Below, in pieces: positions 26,101 to 34,056 of a DNA stretch of 64,000 nt. Below the pieces are notes generated by a model. The model had not been told where the DNA came from. It was given only the letters and a program-made list of their open reading frames with translations, and ran no database searches. The DNA is from Desulfovibrio psychrotolerans. Its GTDB lineage: Bacteria; Desulfobacterota; Desulfovibrionia; Desulfovibrionales; Desulfovibrionaceae. Every line of letters begins with the position of its first letter. Position 1 is the stretch's first letter. Position numbers and translations under genes: made by a program. The DNA is taken from the NCBI RefSeq assembly GCF_013340305.1, contig NZ_BLVP01000001.1, positions 372,001 to 436,000 of the forward strand. The letters are read 5' to 3'.

Positions 26101-26606
26101 AAGAGATAACCTTTGATGAACGACGTCGCGGCACCCTCGCCCACGCCTGTCTGGAACGGCTGCGGCTCACAGGGACGGCAAAAGGCGAAAACCTCGCACT
26201 GGACGTGGCGCGTGCCATACGATACGGCATGCGCGCCCACCCCCTGCCCATACCAGACAGGGCAGCCGTGGAAAAAGATCTGGAAGACATGCTGCGGTGG
26301 GTTGCCTCACTTCCGGAATATCCCGCATGGCAGCGGCACGGCACACCGGAATGTGCCATCATGGACGCCCGGGGCGGGCTGCACAGAACAGACCTGCTCG
26401 TGGATAACGGGCACACCCTCACCGTGGTGGAATATAAAACCGGGCAGCCGTCTCCCGCCCACCGGCAGCAGGCAACGCGCTACGTGAACCTTCTCGCGGC
26501 TGTCCCCGCCTACGCGGACAGGCAGTTGCAGAGCGTCATCGTCTATCTGGACCTGCGCGAAACCGTTGTTACCCGGCACCCGCACTCCAGCTCCGCCATT
26601 GCGTAA
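23190..26606 (+). CDS. addA: UvrD/RecB-type helicase-nuclease, AddA-like
   Basis: A 1138-residue superfamily 1A DNA helicase with a C-terminal nuclease. Helicase motifs in order: QASAGSGKTYTL (Walker A), AVTFTNKAATEMRER, LLIDEFQDTSVPQW (Walker B), YVGDVKQAIYGWRGG, TMHKSKGLEFPVVVVP and LLYVAWTRPVEEL. Near the C-terminus, VVEYKTGQPSPAH is the PD-(D/E)XK nuclease motif with the LHRTDLLVDNG aspartate before it. With the next gene it should form the AddAB end-processing complex that resects double-strand breaks for RecA. A low-complexity insert (about residues 630-655, ISGHYPGQYSGQSSGP) interrupts a helicase subdomain. Translation starts at 23190 behind AAGGAA. Confidence 0.88.
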   Translation: MSATLQQIQASAGSGKTYTLTRQFLTLLKNAAEESRSPACTLSRAPGDPHCWPEILAVTFTNKAATEMRERIVRSLKERALDTEPHNAASDWSSESAQRWVHILLRRLSSLNVRTIDSLLNMLVRLSALELGLPPDFEPVFDRRDLYDPLYDRLLEAASAGGPEHGLIAEACRTLLLHTEKEGFVPGESIRDRLYELTETRLADTASQQEDAPPFMDAETLRGWLVNLHTDYTAAATAVTRLMRDEGLEPQANFSKFLSACAESGPFRKPKSSAYAAKNHVDECLLKASRDKASPDLQKAYADLVQCHADLEGPGQLLRKALEITPFAQLAESLALLVEEAQREQGKVPASLWPRYAERILTGGAGASEAFCRMGTRLTHLLIDEFQDTSVPQWNAIRPLAQECLSKAGSLVYVGDVKQAIYGWRGGDSALFESVLQDPEIRAVVPAPKRVNLPNNWRSCKEIVQFNNAVFSRLAEPDTALAFAEQVLSGASDRVIRLAADDILHSFDHCVQSVPEHKAESGGLVRLYDVSGEKTENLHEQMQQHMIRLFTEDLLLRRRPGDIAVLVRKNSEAALVTEWLVTQNIPVITENSLSLAAHPVIRQIVSLLHFLDYPLNDLAFWECLSGGPLLSGGPRADISGHYPGQYSGQSSGPVPPPYLAGAPCLPAHRLDDWLAAPRKGSLFAAFREAHPTQWRAWFAPFYSQAGLMSAYDTVREAFGRFRVLERFPQDAIFLRRFLEVVFAADERGLRSLSDFLEYWTESGGEEKVPMPENVNAVRVMTMHKSKGLEFPVVVVPFHHHILTRSTTPETVTVQGRTLLVPRCKELGDAYYLAVAAEAREQLNLLYVAWTRPVEELHAFITSTPFHEPRSPMLCALRLLLDTFGMGNTRDEREKEVSFGTPPQATFAPAPSGLPQEPHPSDAASHVPTDHIPDCHIPAGQAALPEQYEEGSPDWKPMQWLPRLKIFRNPLEEITFDERRRGTLAHACLERLRLTGTAKGENLALDVARAIRYGMRAHPLPIPDRAAVEKDLEDMLRWVASLPEYPAWQRHGTPECAIMDARGGLHRTDLLVDNGHTLTVVEYKTGQPSPAHRQQATRYVNLLAAVPAYADRQLQSVIVYLDLRETVVTRHPHSSSAIA

Positions 26607-26619
26607 AGAAACAGGAACC

Positions 26620-29600
26620 ATGCGCCAGAACAGCCCTTTCATCATCATACCTTGGGAAAACGACTTCCTCACTGCCCTTGCCGGTCTGGTCCTTGAACAG
26701 ACGCAGGGCAATCCCGGCAATGCCTGCATCATCATGCCGCACAGCCGCCCCGGCCGTTATTTCTCCCGCACCCTGCTGCATATGCAAACCCTGCCAAAGC
26801 CCTTCGTGCTGCCGCAGATGCTCACCGTGAACGATCTGTTCCGCACCCTGCGGGCAGAGATGGAAGGCATGCCCCCGGAACCGCTGGAACTGCTGGACCG
26901 CGTAGGTCTGCTGCTCGACTGCGTGCAGCAGGCGTGCCCCTCAGGTGCCGGCGCAGAAACCGCCCTTCCCCTGCCCGTGCAGGACGCCAACCGCTTCTTC
27001 CCGTGGGGTATGCGCCTTGCCAGCCTGCTGGAAGATTTCCATAAACAAAATCTGGTACCGGAAGATATCGCCCACATGCACGGGCAGGTTGCGGATTTTG
27101 CGGCAGACCTGCTTGCCTCGCTGGGACGCATCCACGCCGCCTACACGCAGCGGCTGGATGCAGGCGGCTGGACCACGCCGGGCTATGATGCCTTCCGGGT
27201 AGTGCGCCGCCTGCCCCAGTCCGGAGAACAGGACCACTTTGCCTGTCTGCGCGAAAGACGCATCTTCATTGCCGGATTCTACGGTCTCACCGGAGTGGAA
27301 GAAGCCCTTTTCCGCCACCTGTGGCAGCACTGCGGCGCGCGCATCGTCCTGCATACGGATGCACGCCTTGCCCATGATGCCGCACAGGAAGAGGGCGAAG
27401 CGCACTGGGCATGCCGGGAGCACGCCCGCTGGGCGACACGCTGGGGCGCACGCATGGAGACAGCGCAACCCGCTCACCCCCGGCAGCGTTCCGTCATTTT
27501 TCATGAAGGGTTTGACCTGCACTCGCAACTGGATGTGCTGCAACGCACGCTCAGAGAGCAGGGCACGGCAGAACCGTCAGATGTTGCTGAACCTATACAG
27601 TCGGCACTGTCGGCTAAGTCGGGGGAACTACCTGGATTGCCGGAATTGGCAGAACCGGCAGAATTGGAGTTACCGCCCCAGCCGTCCCAGCCGACCCAAA
27701 CAGACGGGGACGCACCGCAGGAAACTCAGGGCACAGCCGTGGTCCTGCCGGATACCGGCCTGCTCATGCCCGTGCTGCATCACCTCCCCCGCCGCGACGT
27801 AAACATCTCCATGGGCTATCCGCTGGGCCGTTCCACCCTGTTCCGCCTGCTGGAAACCGTCATGCGCCTGCAGGAAACCGCCCGTAACGGACAGTATTAC
27901 TGGAAGGAACTCATACGCCTGCTCCGGCATCCGTATCTCAAGATGCTCTCCCTGCAGGGAGAACGCCCCCTCGGGCTCATGCTGCACAATATGGAAACCG
28001 CCATCCGCACCGGCAGACGCCATACCGACCCGCGCACCCAGCACCCGGACACGGACCCCCACTCAGCTGTGCCGGAAGCAGATGCCCGCGCCCTGCTGCA
28101 CGCCGTGCTCGACCTCACCGTCACCCGCTGGGAAACCCTGACCACCCCGGCGGACATGGCAGATACGCTGGCCGACCTGTGCTCCCTGCTGCTTGCCCAC
28201 GGCGGCGACCTGTGGGACCGCTTCCCGCTGGACGCAGAATCCATCTTCCGGCTCATGCGCCGGGTCATTCCCATGCTGCGCGAATGCTCGCTGGCGCACC
28301 AGCCCTTCCCGCGCGACGTGCTGTTCACCATCCTGCGCGAAACCATCCGGCTGGAGCGCGTCCCCTTCGAGGCAGACCCGCTCACCGGCGTGCAGGTGCT
28401 CGGCATGCTGGAAACGCGCCTGCTGCGCTTCGACAGCCTGCACATTCTGGACGCCACGGAAGACAAACTCCCCGGTGCCCCCGCCCATGACCCGCTCCTG
28501 CCGGACTCTCTGCGCGCCATGCTCGGCCTGCCGGATACACGCCACCGCGAACAGGTGGCCGCCCACAACTTCCATCGCCTCATCCATGGCGCAAACCATG
28601 TCCACATCTACTATCAGGCGGGTGTGGACCGTTCCGGCCTGTTTGAAGAAAAAAAGGCCCGTTCCCGTTTCGTGGAGGAAATGCTCTGGCAGGAAGAACG
28701 GGCGCGCGGCGCATTGCTCAAACCCGGCACCCCCCCGCTCCACGCCGTCACCTATCCCATGCCCTCCCCCCGGCATGAAGACCGCCCCGTGCTGCGCAGC
28801 CCCGCCATCGCCGCACGGCTGGATGAATACCTGCGCCGCCCGCTCTCCCCTTCGGCACTGGATACCTACCTCACCTGCCCTGTCCGCTTCTTCCATGAAC
28901 GCCTCTGCGGCCTCTCCGCCATTGATCAGGTAAACGAAGGCGACGACATGGCAGGCATAGGCGAACTGCTGCACACGGTACTGGAAACCTTCTTCACCCC
29001 GCTTACGGGCAGGCCCGTCACCTTCACGGAGGATGATGCAGAGCGCCTTAAAGCCCTCTTTGTCCGTGAACTCTACCAGAGCCCCATCCGCGACACCCTG
29101 CCCTACGATTCCTTCATCATGCTGGAAGAGGCAGGCAAAATCCGGCTGGAACGGTTCCTGAAAAACCAGCCCGCCACCACCGTCCTTGCGCTGGAACAGC
29201 GTATGCAGGCTGCTGTTTCCGTGAACGGAAATACCCGCTTCCTCGCCGGACGCATGGACCGCGTGGACAGTCGCGATGGCAACATCATCATTCTGGACTA
29301 CAAGACGGGCAAGGTACACCGCCCGCATCTTGCGGTATGGGATGATGAAGACCTCTGGAAACGCCTGCGCAATTGGCAGGGCGCAGATGACGACACACTG
29401 GAGCGGCTGGCGCAGGCCATGCCTAGCGTCCAGCTGCCTGCGTACCTCCACGTCTATTCCCGCACAGGCATGTCCGGCACCTCCCTGCCCGGTATCGACC
29501 AATCCGGTATCACCCAATCCGGCAACGTTTCCTCAGGCATCCAAACCGGTTCCGGCGACCCTGTGCACGATGCGGGCTGGGTAGAACTGCGCAACGAAGG

Positions 29601-29781
29601 GAAAGAACTCTTCCTCCTCGGCACCCAGATGGATGACGACACCCGCGAAACCATCATCCACACCCGCATCCCGCAGCTTATGGAATTTCTGTTCCGCCAC
29701 ATGGAACAGGCCCCTGTCTACCGTCCCATCCGCGGAAAGCATTGCCAGTGGTGCGCTTGCGCAAATTGCTGTTCTGTGTAA
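26620..29781 (+). CDS. addB: AddB-like PD-(D/E)XK nuclease subunit
   Basis: A 1053-residue protein starting 14 bases after the addA stop; the ATG at 26620 has AGGA before it. The N-terminus (FIIIPWENDFLTALAGLVLE, then ACIIMPHSRPGRYF) is an inactive helicase-like half. The C-terminal nuclease half shows LSPSALDTYLTCPVRFFHER, RMDRVDSR, IILDYKTGKVHRPH and the cysteine cluster KHCQWCACANC. The cysteine upstream plus this terminal cluster is the arrangement that binds a 4Fe-4S cluster in AddB. Two low-complexity inserts are visible: an E/L/P-rich one near residues 325-370 and a Ser/Gly-rich one near 955-980. It pairs with AddA in recombinational repair. Confidence 0.86.
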   Translation: MRQNSPFIIIPWENDFLTALAGLVLEQTQGNPGNACIIMPHSRPGRYFSRTLLHMQTLPKPFVLPQMLTVNDLFRTLRAEMEGMPPEPLELLDRVGLLLDCVQQACPSGAGAETALPLPVQDANRFFPWGMRLASLLEDFHKQNLVPEDIAHMHGQVADFAADLLASLGRIHAAYTQRLDAGGWTTPGYDAFRVVRRLPQSGEQDHFACLRERRIFIAGFYGLTGVEEALFRHLWQHCGARIVLHTDARLAHDAAQEEGEAHWACREHARWATRWGARMETAQPAHPRQRSVIFHEGFDLHSQLDVLQRTLREQGTAEPSDVAEPIQSALSAKSGELPGLPELAEPAELELPPQPSQPTQTDGDAPQETQGTAVVLPDTGLLMPVLHHLPRRDVNISMGYPLGRSTLFRLLETVMRLQETARNGQYYWKELIRLLRHPYLKMLSLQGERPLGLMLHNMETAIRTGRRHTDPRTQHPDTDPHSAVPEADARALLHAVLDLTVTRWETLTTPADMADTLADLCSLLLAHGGDLWDRFPLDAESIFRLMRRVIPMLRECSLAHQPFPRDVLFTILRETIRLERVPFEADPLTGVQVLGMLETRLLRFDSLHILDATEDKLPGAPAHDPLLPDSLRAMLGLPDTRHREQVAAHNFHRLIHGANHVHIYYQAGVDRSGLFEEKKARSRFVEEMLWQEERARGALLKPGTPPLHAVTYPMPSPRHEDRPVLRSPAIAARLDEYLRRPLSPSALDTYLTCPVRFFHERLCGLSAIDQVNEGDDMAGIGELLHTVLETFFTPLTGRPVTFTEDDAERLKALFVRELYQSPIRDTLPYDSFIMLEEAGKIRLERFLKNQPATTVLALEQRMQAAVSVNGNTRFLAGRMDRVDSRDGNIIILDYKTGKVHRPHLAVWDDEDLWKRLRNWQGADDDTLERLAQAMPSVQLPAYLHVYSRTGMSGTSLPGIDQSGITQSGNVSSGIQTGSGDPVHDAGWVELRNEGKELFLLGTQMDDDTRETIIHTRIPQLMEFLFRHMEQAPVYRPIRGKHCQWCACANCCSV

Positions 29782-29804
29782 GAACCCCGCTTGAGGGACC
29801 AAAG

Positions 29805-29833
29805 GGAGAGTTGCGCCCGCAGCGCGGCTCTCC
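29805..29833. terminator. Stem-loop between addB and the flavoprotein gene
   Basis: GGAGAG TTGCGC and GCGCGG CTCTCC pair (two G-T wobbles) around a 5-base loop. There is no T-run, so it may be a Rho-assisted or processing hairpin rather than a true intrinsic terminator. Confidence 0.35.
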
Positions 29834-29903
29834 TCTGTCGTACATCGCGTACGGCATTCATAACCAATGCGGCGTGAAGCACCGCTATTTGGAGGACTGA
29901 ATC

Positions 29904-31007
29904 ATGCCTTTTCCGTCATTGAAGATTGGCAACATCGTTGCCAGAATACCTATTGTGCAAGGCGGCATGGGGGTTGGTATATCCCTTTCCGGCCTTGCCA
30001 GCGCCGTTGCCAACGAGGGTGGCATAGGCGTCATAGCCGGTGCCATGATCGGCATGAGTGAGCCGGATGTGGGCAAAAACCCGCGCGAGGCCAACATACG
30101 CGCCATGCGCAAGGAAATACGCAAGGCCCGCGAACTTTCATCCGGCGTTCTGGGCGTAAACCTCATGGTCGCCCTGACCAACTTTGCCGATCTGGTGAAA
30201 ACATCCATCGAAGAAAAGGTGGATGTCATATTCTCGGGTGCAGGCCTTCCGCTGGACATGCCCAAATACCTCAAGGAATATTACGAAGACAAAAAAGAGC
30301 AGGCAAACACCAAGCTGGTGCCCATTGTCTCCTCCGCCCGTGCCGCCACCATTCTCTGCAAGAAGTGGCTGTCCAAATTCGACTACCTTCCCGATGCCTT
30401 CGTGGTAGAAGGCCCCAAGGCGGGCGGCCACCTCGGCTTCAGCCCTGAAGAACTGAACGATCCCGCCTCCGCGCTGGAAAACGTGGTTCCGCAGGTGGTG
30501 GAAGCCGTAAGGGTTTTCGAGGAAAAGCACGGCAAAAAAATTCCGGTCATCGCGGCTGGCGGCGTCTATTCCGGCGAGGACATCAAAAAGTTCCTCGATA
30601 TGGGCGCATCCGGCGTGCAGATGGGAACCCGCTTTGTGGCCACCCATGAATGCGATGCCGACGAACGCTTCAAGCAGGCATACATCGATGCCCGCGAAGA
30701 AGACGTAACCATCATCCAAAGCCCTGTCGGCATGCCCGGCAGAGCCATTCTCGGCAAGTTTGTGGAAGAGGCCCGTCAGGGGCTGAAAAAGCCCTTCAAG
30801 TGCATTTTCGAGTGCATCCACAACTGCAAGAAGGAAGAAAGCCCCTACTGCATTGCCGCCGCACTGCTGAACGCCAAGCGCGGCAACTTCGACAAGGGCT
30901 TTGCCTTCTCCGGCTCCAATGTCTACCGTGTGGACCGCATCGTCTCCGTCAAGGAACTTGTAGACTCCCTTACCGCGGAATACGACGCCGCCTGCGCAAA
31001 GGCATAA
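29904..31007 (+). CDS. Nitronate-monooxygenase/FabK-like FMN protein with C-terminal Cys cluster
   Basis: A 367-residue TIM-barrel flavoprotein: PIVQGGMGVGISLSGLASAV at the start, NEGGIGVIAG, VVEGPKAGGHLGF (catalytic-His region of nitronate monooxygenases), IPVIAAGGVYSGEDI and GASGVQMGTRFVATHEC (FMN phosphate). It may oxidise alkyl nitronates or reduce enoyl thioesters; the broad family covers both. The unusual part is FKCIFECIHNCKKEESPYCI (about residues 303-322), four cysteines spaced C-x3-C-x3-C-x7-C. These could bind an Fe-S cluster or zinc and are absent from textbook members. It starts at an ATG after GGAGG and is followed by a strong terminator, so it is probably monocistronic. Confidence 0.82.
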   Translation: MPFPSLKIGNIVARIPIVQGGMGVGISLSGLASAVANEGGIGVIAGAMIGMSEPDVGKNPREANIRAMRKEIRKARELSSGVLGVNLMVALTNFADLVKTSIEEKVDVIFSGAGLPLDMPKYLKEYYEDKKEQANTKLVPIVSSARAATILCKKWLSKFDYLPDAFVVEGPKAGGHLGFSPEELNDPASALENVVPQVVEAVRVFEEKHGKKIPVIAAGGVYSGEDIKKFLDMGASGVQMGTRFVATHECDADERFKQAYIDAREEDVTIIQSPVGMPGRAILGKFVEEARQGLKKPFKCIFECIHNCKKEESPYCIAAALLNAKRGNFDKGFAFSGSNVYRVDRIVSVKELVDSLTAEYDAACAKA

Positions 31008-31084
31008 CACCTCCCCAGGTTCCCCCCCCATTTTCACCTGATAACCACCTGATATCGGGAAGAAAACCACACAGATCATCAAAC

Positions 31085-31119
31085 AAGGCCGGGGCACTCT
31101 GCGCGCCCCGGCCTTTCCT
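31085..31119 (+). terminator. Intrinsic terminator
   Basis: AAGGCCGGGG (31085-31094) pairs with CCCCGGCCTT (31106-31115), an 11-base loop apart, followed by TCCTT. It ends the flavoprotein transcript and, being AT-flanked on both sides, may also serve the opposing cyclase gene. Confidence 0.75.
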
Positions 31120-31211
31120 TATCCTGCACTGTTTCCGTGCCTGCCGTTTTGCGTTCAGGCAGCGCACATACCTTCATCTTCCGTTTTTCCATCATAGAGA
31201 ACTGTCGCAGG

Positions 31212-32585
31212 TCAGGCCTCGCCGTCGTCCACCCCGGCATCGCGCCCGCCCAAATACCTCGCCTCACCAACCACAGAAACCACGGAAGCCACAGTAAAAA
31301 GCTCTCCCTCCACCCTGTTGCGCCCGCCATGTTTCGCGGCGTACAGGGCCTTATCCGCCGCCGCAATAACATCTTCAGTAGAAACAGTGCCCGCCCCGCC
31401 AAACTCCACGGCAGCACACCCAAGGCTCACGGTAACACGCAGCGGTTGCCCCTCCACCGTGGAAAAGGTGTTCTCCAGCACTGTCGTGCGAATCTTCTCC
31501 GCTGCAGAACGCGCTCCGGCAGCGTCCGTCAGCGGCAAAATGACCAGAAACTCCTCTCCGCCAAACCGCGCCGCCACGTCACTTGCTCTGCAGCATCCCT
31601 TGATTATCCTCGCCAGATCACGCAGCACCCTGTCGCCGGAAGGATGCCCGTACGTATCATTCACGGCCTTGAAGTGGTCAATATCTATCATCAGGCAGCT
31701 GAACGGCGCATGATGCCTGCCCGCAAGAGCCAGTTCAGTAACAACTTTGCTGTACGCATACCGGCGGTTATACAGCCCGGTAAGCTCGTCCGTCACCGCC
31801 ATGCGCTCTATGAACCGCTGGGCAATCCACAGCCTGCCCATTATGCGCCGCGTCATGAGATACATGCCCCCAAGCAGCAGCAATACAGCGGCAAAACTCA
31901 GCGCCACCAGCAAAACGGTGCGCTCCAGAGCAGCCTGCTTGCTTTCGGTAATGTCATACCGCACGCTTATGCCGCCGCGCACATCACCGGGGGCATATCC
32001 CTGCCCGCCGTGGCAGGAAAGGCAGCTCTCCTCCACCAGCAGCGGTGCCATATACCTAAAATACGTCCGCCCTTCCTCCGCACTTTCCTCATACACCTCA
32101 CGCACACCCGTTTCGGCAAAGGCGTGCAATGCCCGCCGCTCAAAGGCGTCCGCCTGATTCTCCGGATTGATGGGGGCAAGGCTGGTCACGCGAAACCGCA
32201 GCAAACCCGCCTCGTTGAACAGGTCCGATATCTCGCGGGTCATCAGGGCGGGATTACGCTTGGTCAGCAGCGTGCCGTTCACGGCTGTCAGGTCCGCATG
32301 GGCAAGATGCGGATTGGAGTGCACACCGGGCCGCTTTTCCACATACACCCCGTCATACCCCGCATTCCACTGCCGCATAATGAAGATGGCATGAAAATGC
32401 ATCTGCGCCCGCTTCACAAGCTCCTGTGCCGTCACATGCCTTTCATGCAGCATAAACCCGGCAAATATGCACAGCAAAAACACCCCCACCGTACCGCTCA
32501 AACCAAGGAAGAACCTTCCCCACAGCATCTTGCGGTATCCCTTCCCCATCATTTTGTCTGTCACATAATCAACAGCGTTCCTCAC
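31212..32585 (-). CDS. Membrane diguanylate cyclase with heme-type DUF3365 sensor
   Basis: A 457-residue protein. Transmembrane helix 1 is at about 24-46. A periplasmic DUF3365/Tll0287-like domain follows with CLSCHGG (about residue 190), a c-type heme attachment motif, then transmembrane helix 2 (about 225-247) and a GGDEF domain with TDELTGLYNRR, MIDIDHFKAVNDTYGH and the active motif RFGGEEF. The likely role is to make c-di-GMP in response to redox state, oxygen or a small ligand sensed by the heme. An RxxD inhibitory site is not obvious. It starts with GTG behind GGGAG. It lies downstream of, and on the same strand as, a TetR gene, 132 bases away. Confidence 0.88.
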   Translation of the reverse strand: MRNAVDYVTDKMMGKGYRKMLWGRFFLGLSGTVGVFLLCIFAGFMLHERHVTAQELVKRAQMHFHAIFIMRQWNAGYDGVYVEKRPGVHSNPHLAHADLTAVNGTLLTKRNPALMTREISDLFNEAGLLRFRVTSLAPINPENQADAFERRALHAFAETGVREVYEESAEEGRTYFRYMAPLLVEESCLSCHGGQGYAPGDVRGGISVRYDITESKQAALERTVLLVALSFAAVLLLLGGMYLMTRRIMGRLWIAQRFIERMAVTDELTGLYNRRYAYSKVVTELALAGRHHAPFSCLMIDIDHFKAVNDTYGHPSGDRVLRDLARIIKGCCRASDVAARFGGEEFLVILPLTDAAGARSAAEKIRTTVLENTFSTVEGQPLRVTVSLGCAAVEFGGAGTVSTEDVIAAADKALYAAKHGGRNRVEGELFTVASVVSVVGEARYLGGRDAGVDDGEA

Positions 32586-32717
32586 AGCAACTCCCGCATG
32601 GCATCATAACGCATCGCACAGCCCCCGCCCGCCATTCCAACAGCATGACGATACACCACAATTCGCCCTGCATGTCGAGAGCATGTAACGTAACCACTCA
32701 CTCCGGCAAAGAAATCA

Positions 32718-33380
32718 TCAGTTCCCGCACGGTGCAATACCTGCAAGAAAGAACTTCCAGTTGGCGTGAATATGCGCCTGCATATCTATGGCACCGCCGG
32801 AAGAATGATACAGCACGGCCACAGGCACAAACATGCCCATATAGGCCACGGCAAGCTTGTCCGCTGCAATGTCCGCACGCACGCATCCCTCCGCCTGCCC
32901 TGCCGCAAGCAGATCCCGCACCCTGCCCAGCAGCATCCGCTGCATGCGCAGCACCGTTTCCTTGTATTCGGCATGCCCTGCCATGGTTTCATCAGAAAAG
33001 AGAATACGCGGCACCACCTGCATGTCGTGCAGCATCCGGGTCATTGTCTGCAAAATGCGGTACAGGGCGTCAAGGTGCCTGCCACAGCACTCCGGCACGT
33101 TTCCCGCTTCCCCGGCGGGCATGTCGTCAGGTGCGCCCCCTGTGTCAGCCATGCAAGCGTCCACCCGTTCCAAAATACGCCCTGCCAGCAACTCCATGCC
33201 CGCTTCCAGCATGGCCATCTTTCCGGGAAAATGCCTGTACAGGGCAGAGGGCACCATGCCCACAGCCCGCGCCACGGCCTCCGCCGTCAACCCGCCAAGC
33301 CCTCCTGTACGCAAAATATCCACCACTGCCGCAGCAATCTGCTCCCGCCGTTCTTCCGTCTTCAAGTGCCGTCTTTTCAT
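32718..33380 (-). CDS. TetR-family transcriptional regulator
   Basis: A 220-residue protein. The N-terminal helix-turn-helix is clear: TEERREQIAAAVVDILRTGG then LTAEAVARAVGMVPSALYRHF. The C-terminal ligand domain is unrecognised; a loop of about 25 residues after helix 4 (ADTGGAPDDMPAGEAGN) is unusual. The ATG at 33380 has GGAG 11 bases before it. It is divergent from the PPC/DUF2088 pair across 229 bases, the classic arrangement for a TetR repressor and its target, so that pair is the best guess for what it controls. Confidence 0.88.
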   Translation of the reverse strand: MKRRHLKTEERREQIAAAVVDILRTGGLGGLTAEAVARAVGMVPSALYRHFPGKMAMLEAGMELLAGRILERVDACMADTGGAPDDMPAGEAGNVPECCGRHLDALYRILQTMTRMLHDMQVVPRILFSDETMAGHAEYKETVLRMQRMLLGRVRDLLAAGQAEGCVRADIAADKLAVAYMGMFVPVAVLYHSSGGAIDMQAHIHANWKFFLAGIAPCGN

Positions 33381-33609
33381 GAATAATCTGTCTCCTTCTT
33401 CCGGGATAGGCCATCCCCGCCCCAATGGCAATGCACCATTGCCCGCACCGGCGGAATGCGCTATCTCCCAGACGTACGAAGCAAACCCGGGAGATTGAAA
33501 GCACTTGCAGGCCATGCGGACCACCTGTCCGCCCCCATGCTTTCCGGCAGTCAGTCGCATGCACTGCGCTCCCCGAAACAGCATTCACGGCTCCCCCGAA
33601 GGAACACGC

Positions 33610-34053
33610 ATGAAATCGGCACAAGGCTCCATGGGACGGGTTTTCGTCCTCAGACTGGAAGACGGCGACTCCCTCCCCGGCTGCATAGAGGAATTTGCCC
33701 GCCAAAACGGCATCGCCGGGGGCCTTGTCGCGCTTGTGGGAGGCATCGGCTCCGGCACGCTGGTCACAGGGCCGGAAGACGGCGCGGCAGCCCACATCAC
33801 TCCCATGCTCCGCCTCTTCTCGCAGGTGCACGAGGCAGCGGCACTGGGCACCCTGTTCCCCGATTCCTCCGGCCATCCCAGGCTGCACATGCACGCGGCC
33901 CTCGGTCGCGGCGACAGCGCCCTTGTCGGCTGCATCCGGCAGGGCATAGACGTCTGGAAAATCGCAGAGGTCGTCATTCTGGAAATCACCGGTTCGGGCA
34001 TGACCCGCAAGCTGGACCCTGCCTTCAATCTCGAACTCCTCTCGCCGGAGTAA
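33610..34053 (+). CDS. PPC/DUF296 domain protein
   Basis: A 147-residue single-domain protein: MGRVFVLRLEDGDSLPGCIE, GLVALVGGIGSGTLVTGP, HPRLHMHAALGRG and ALVGCIRQGIDVWKIAEVVI. This is the PPC/DUF296 fold; in plants it accompanies AT-hooks, while free-standing bacterial copies form trimers with a metal site formed by the HxHxxLG histidines. The bacterial function is not established. The ATG at 33610 has AAGGA 6 bases upstream. It is only 3 bases ahead of the DUF2088 gene, so the two are surely co-translated. Confidence 0.82.
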   Translation: MKSAQGSMGRVFVLRLEDGDSLPGCIEEFARQNGIAGGLVALVGGIGSGTLVTGPEDGAAAHITPMLRLFSQVHEAAALGTLFPDSSGHPRLHMHAALGRGDSALVGCIRQGIDVWKIAEVVILEITGSGMTRKLDPAFNLELLSPE

Positions 34054-34056
34054 CCC

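Noticed and set aside
28063-29517. 484-codon minus-strand frame opposite addB
   Set aside because: Shadow of addB; the sense frame carries nuclease motifs, the antisense frame none.
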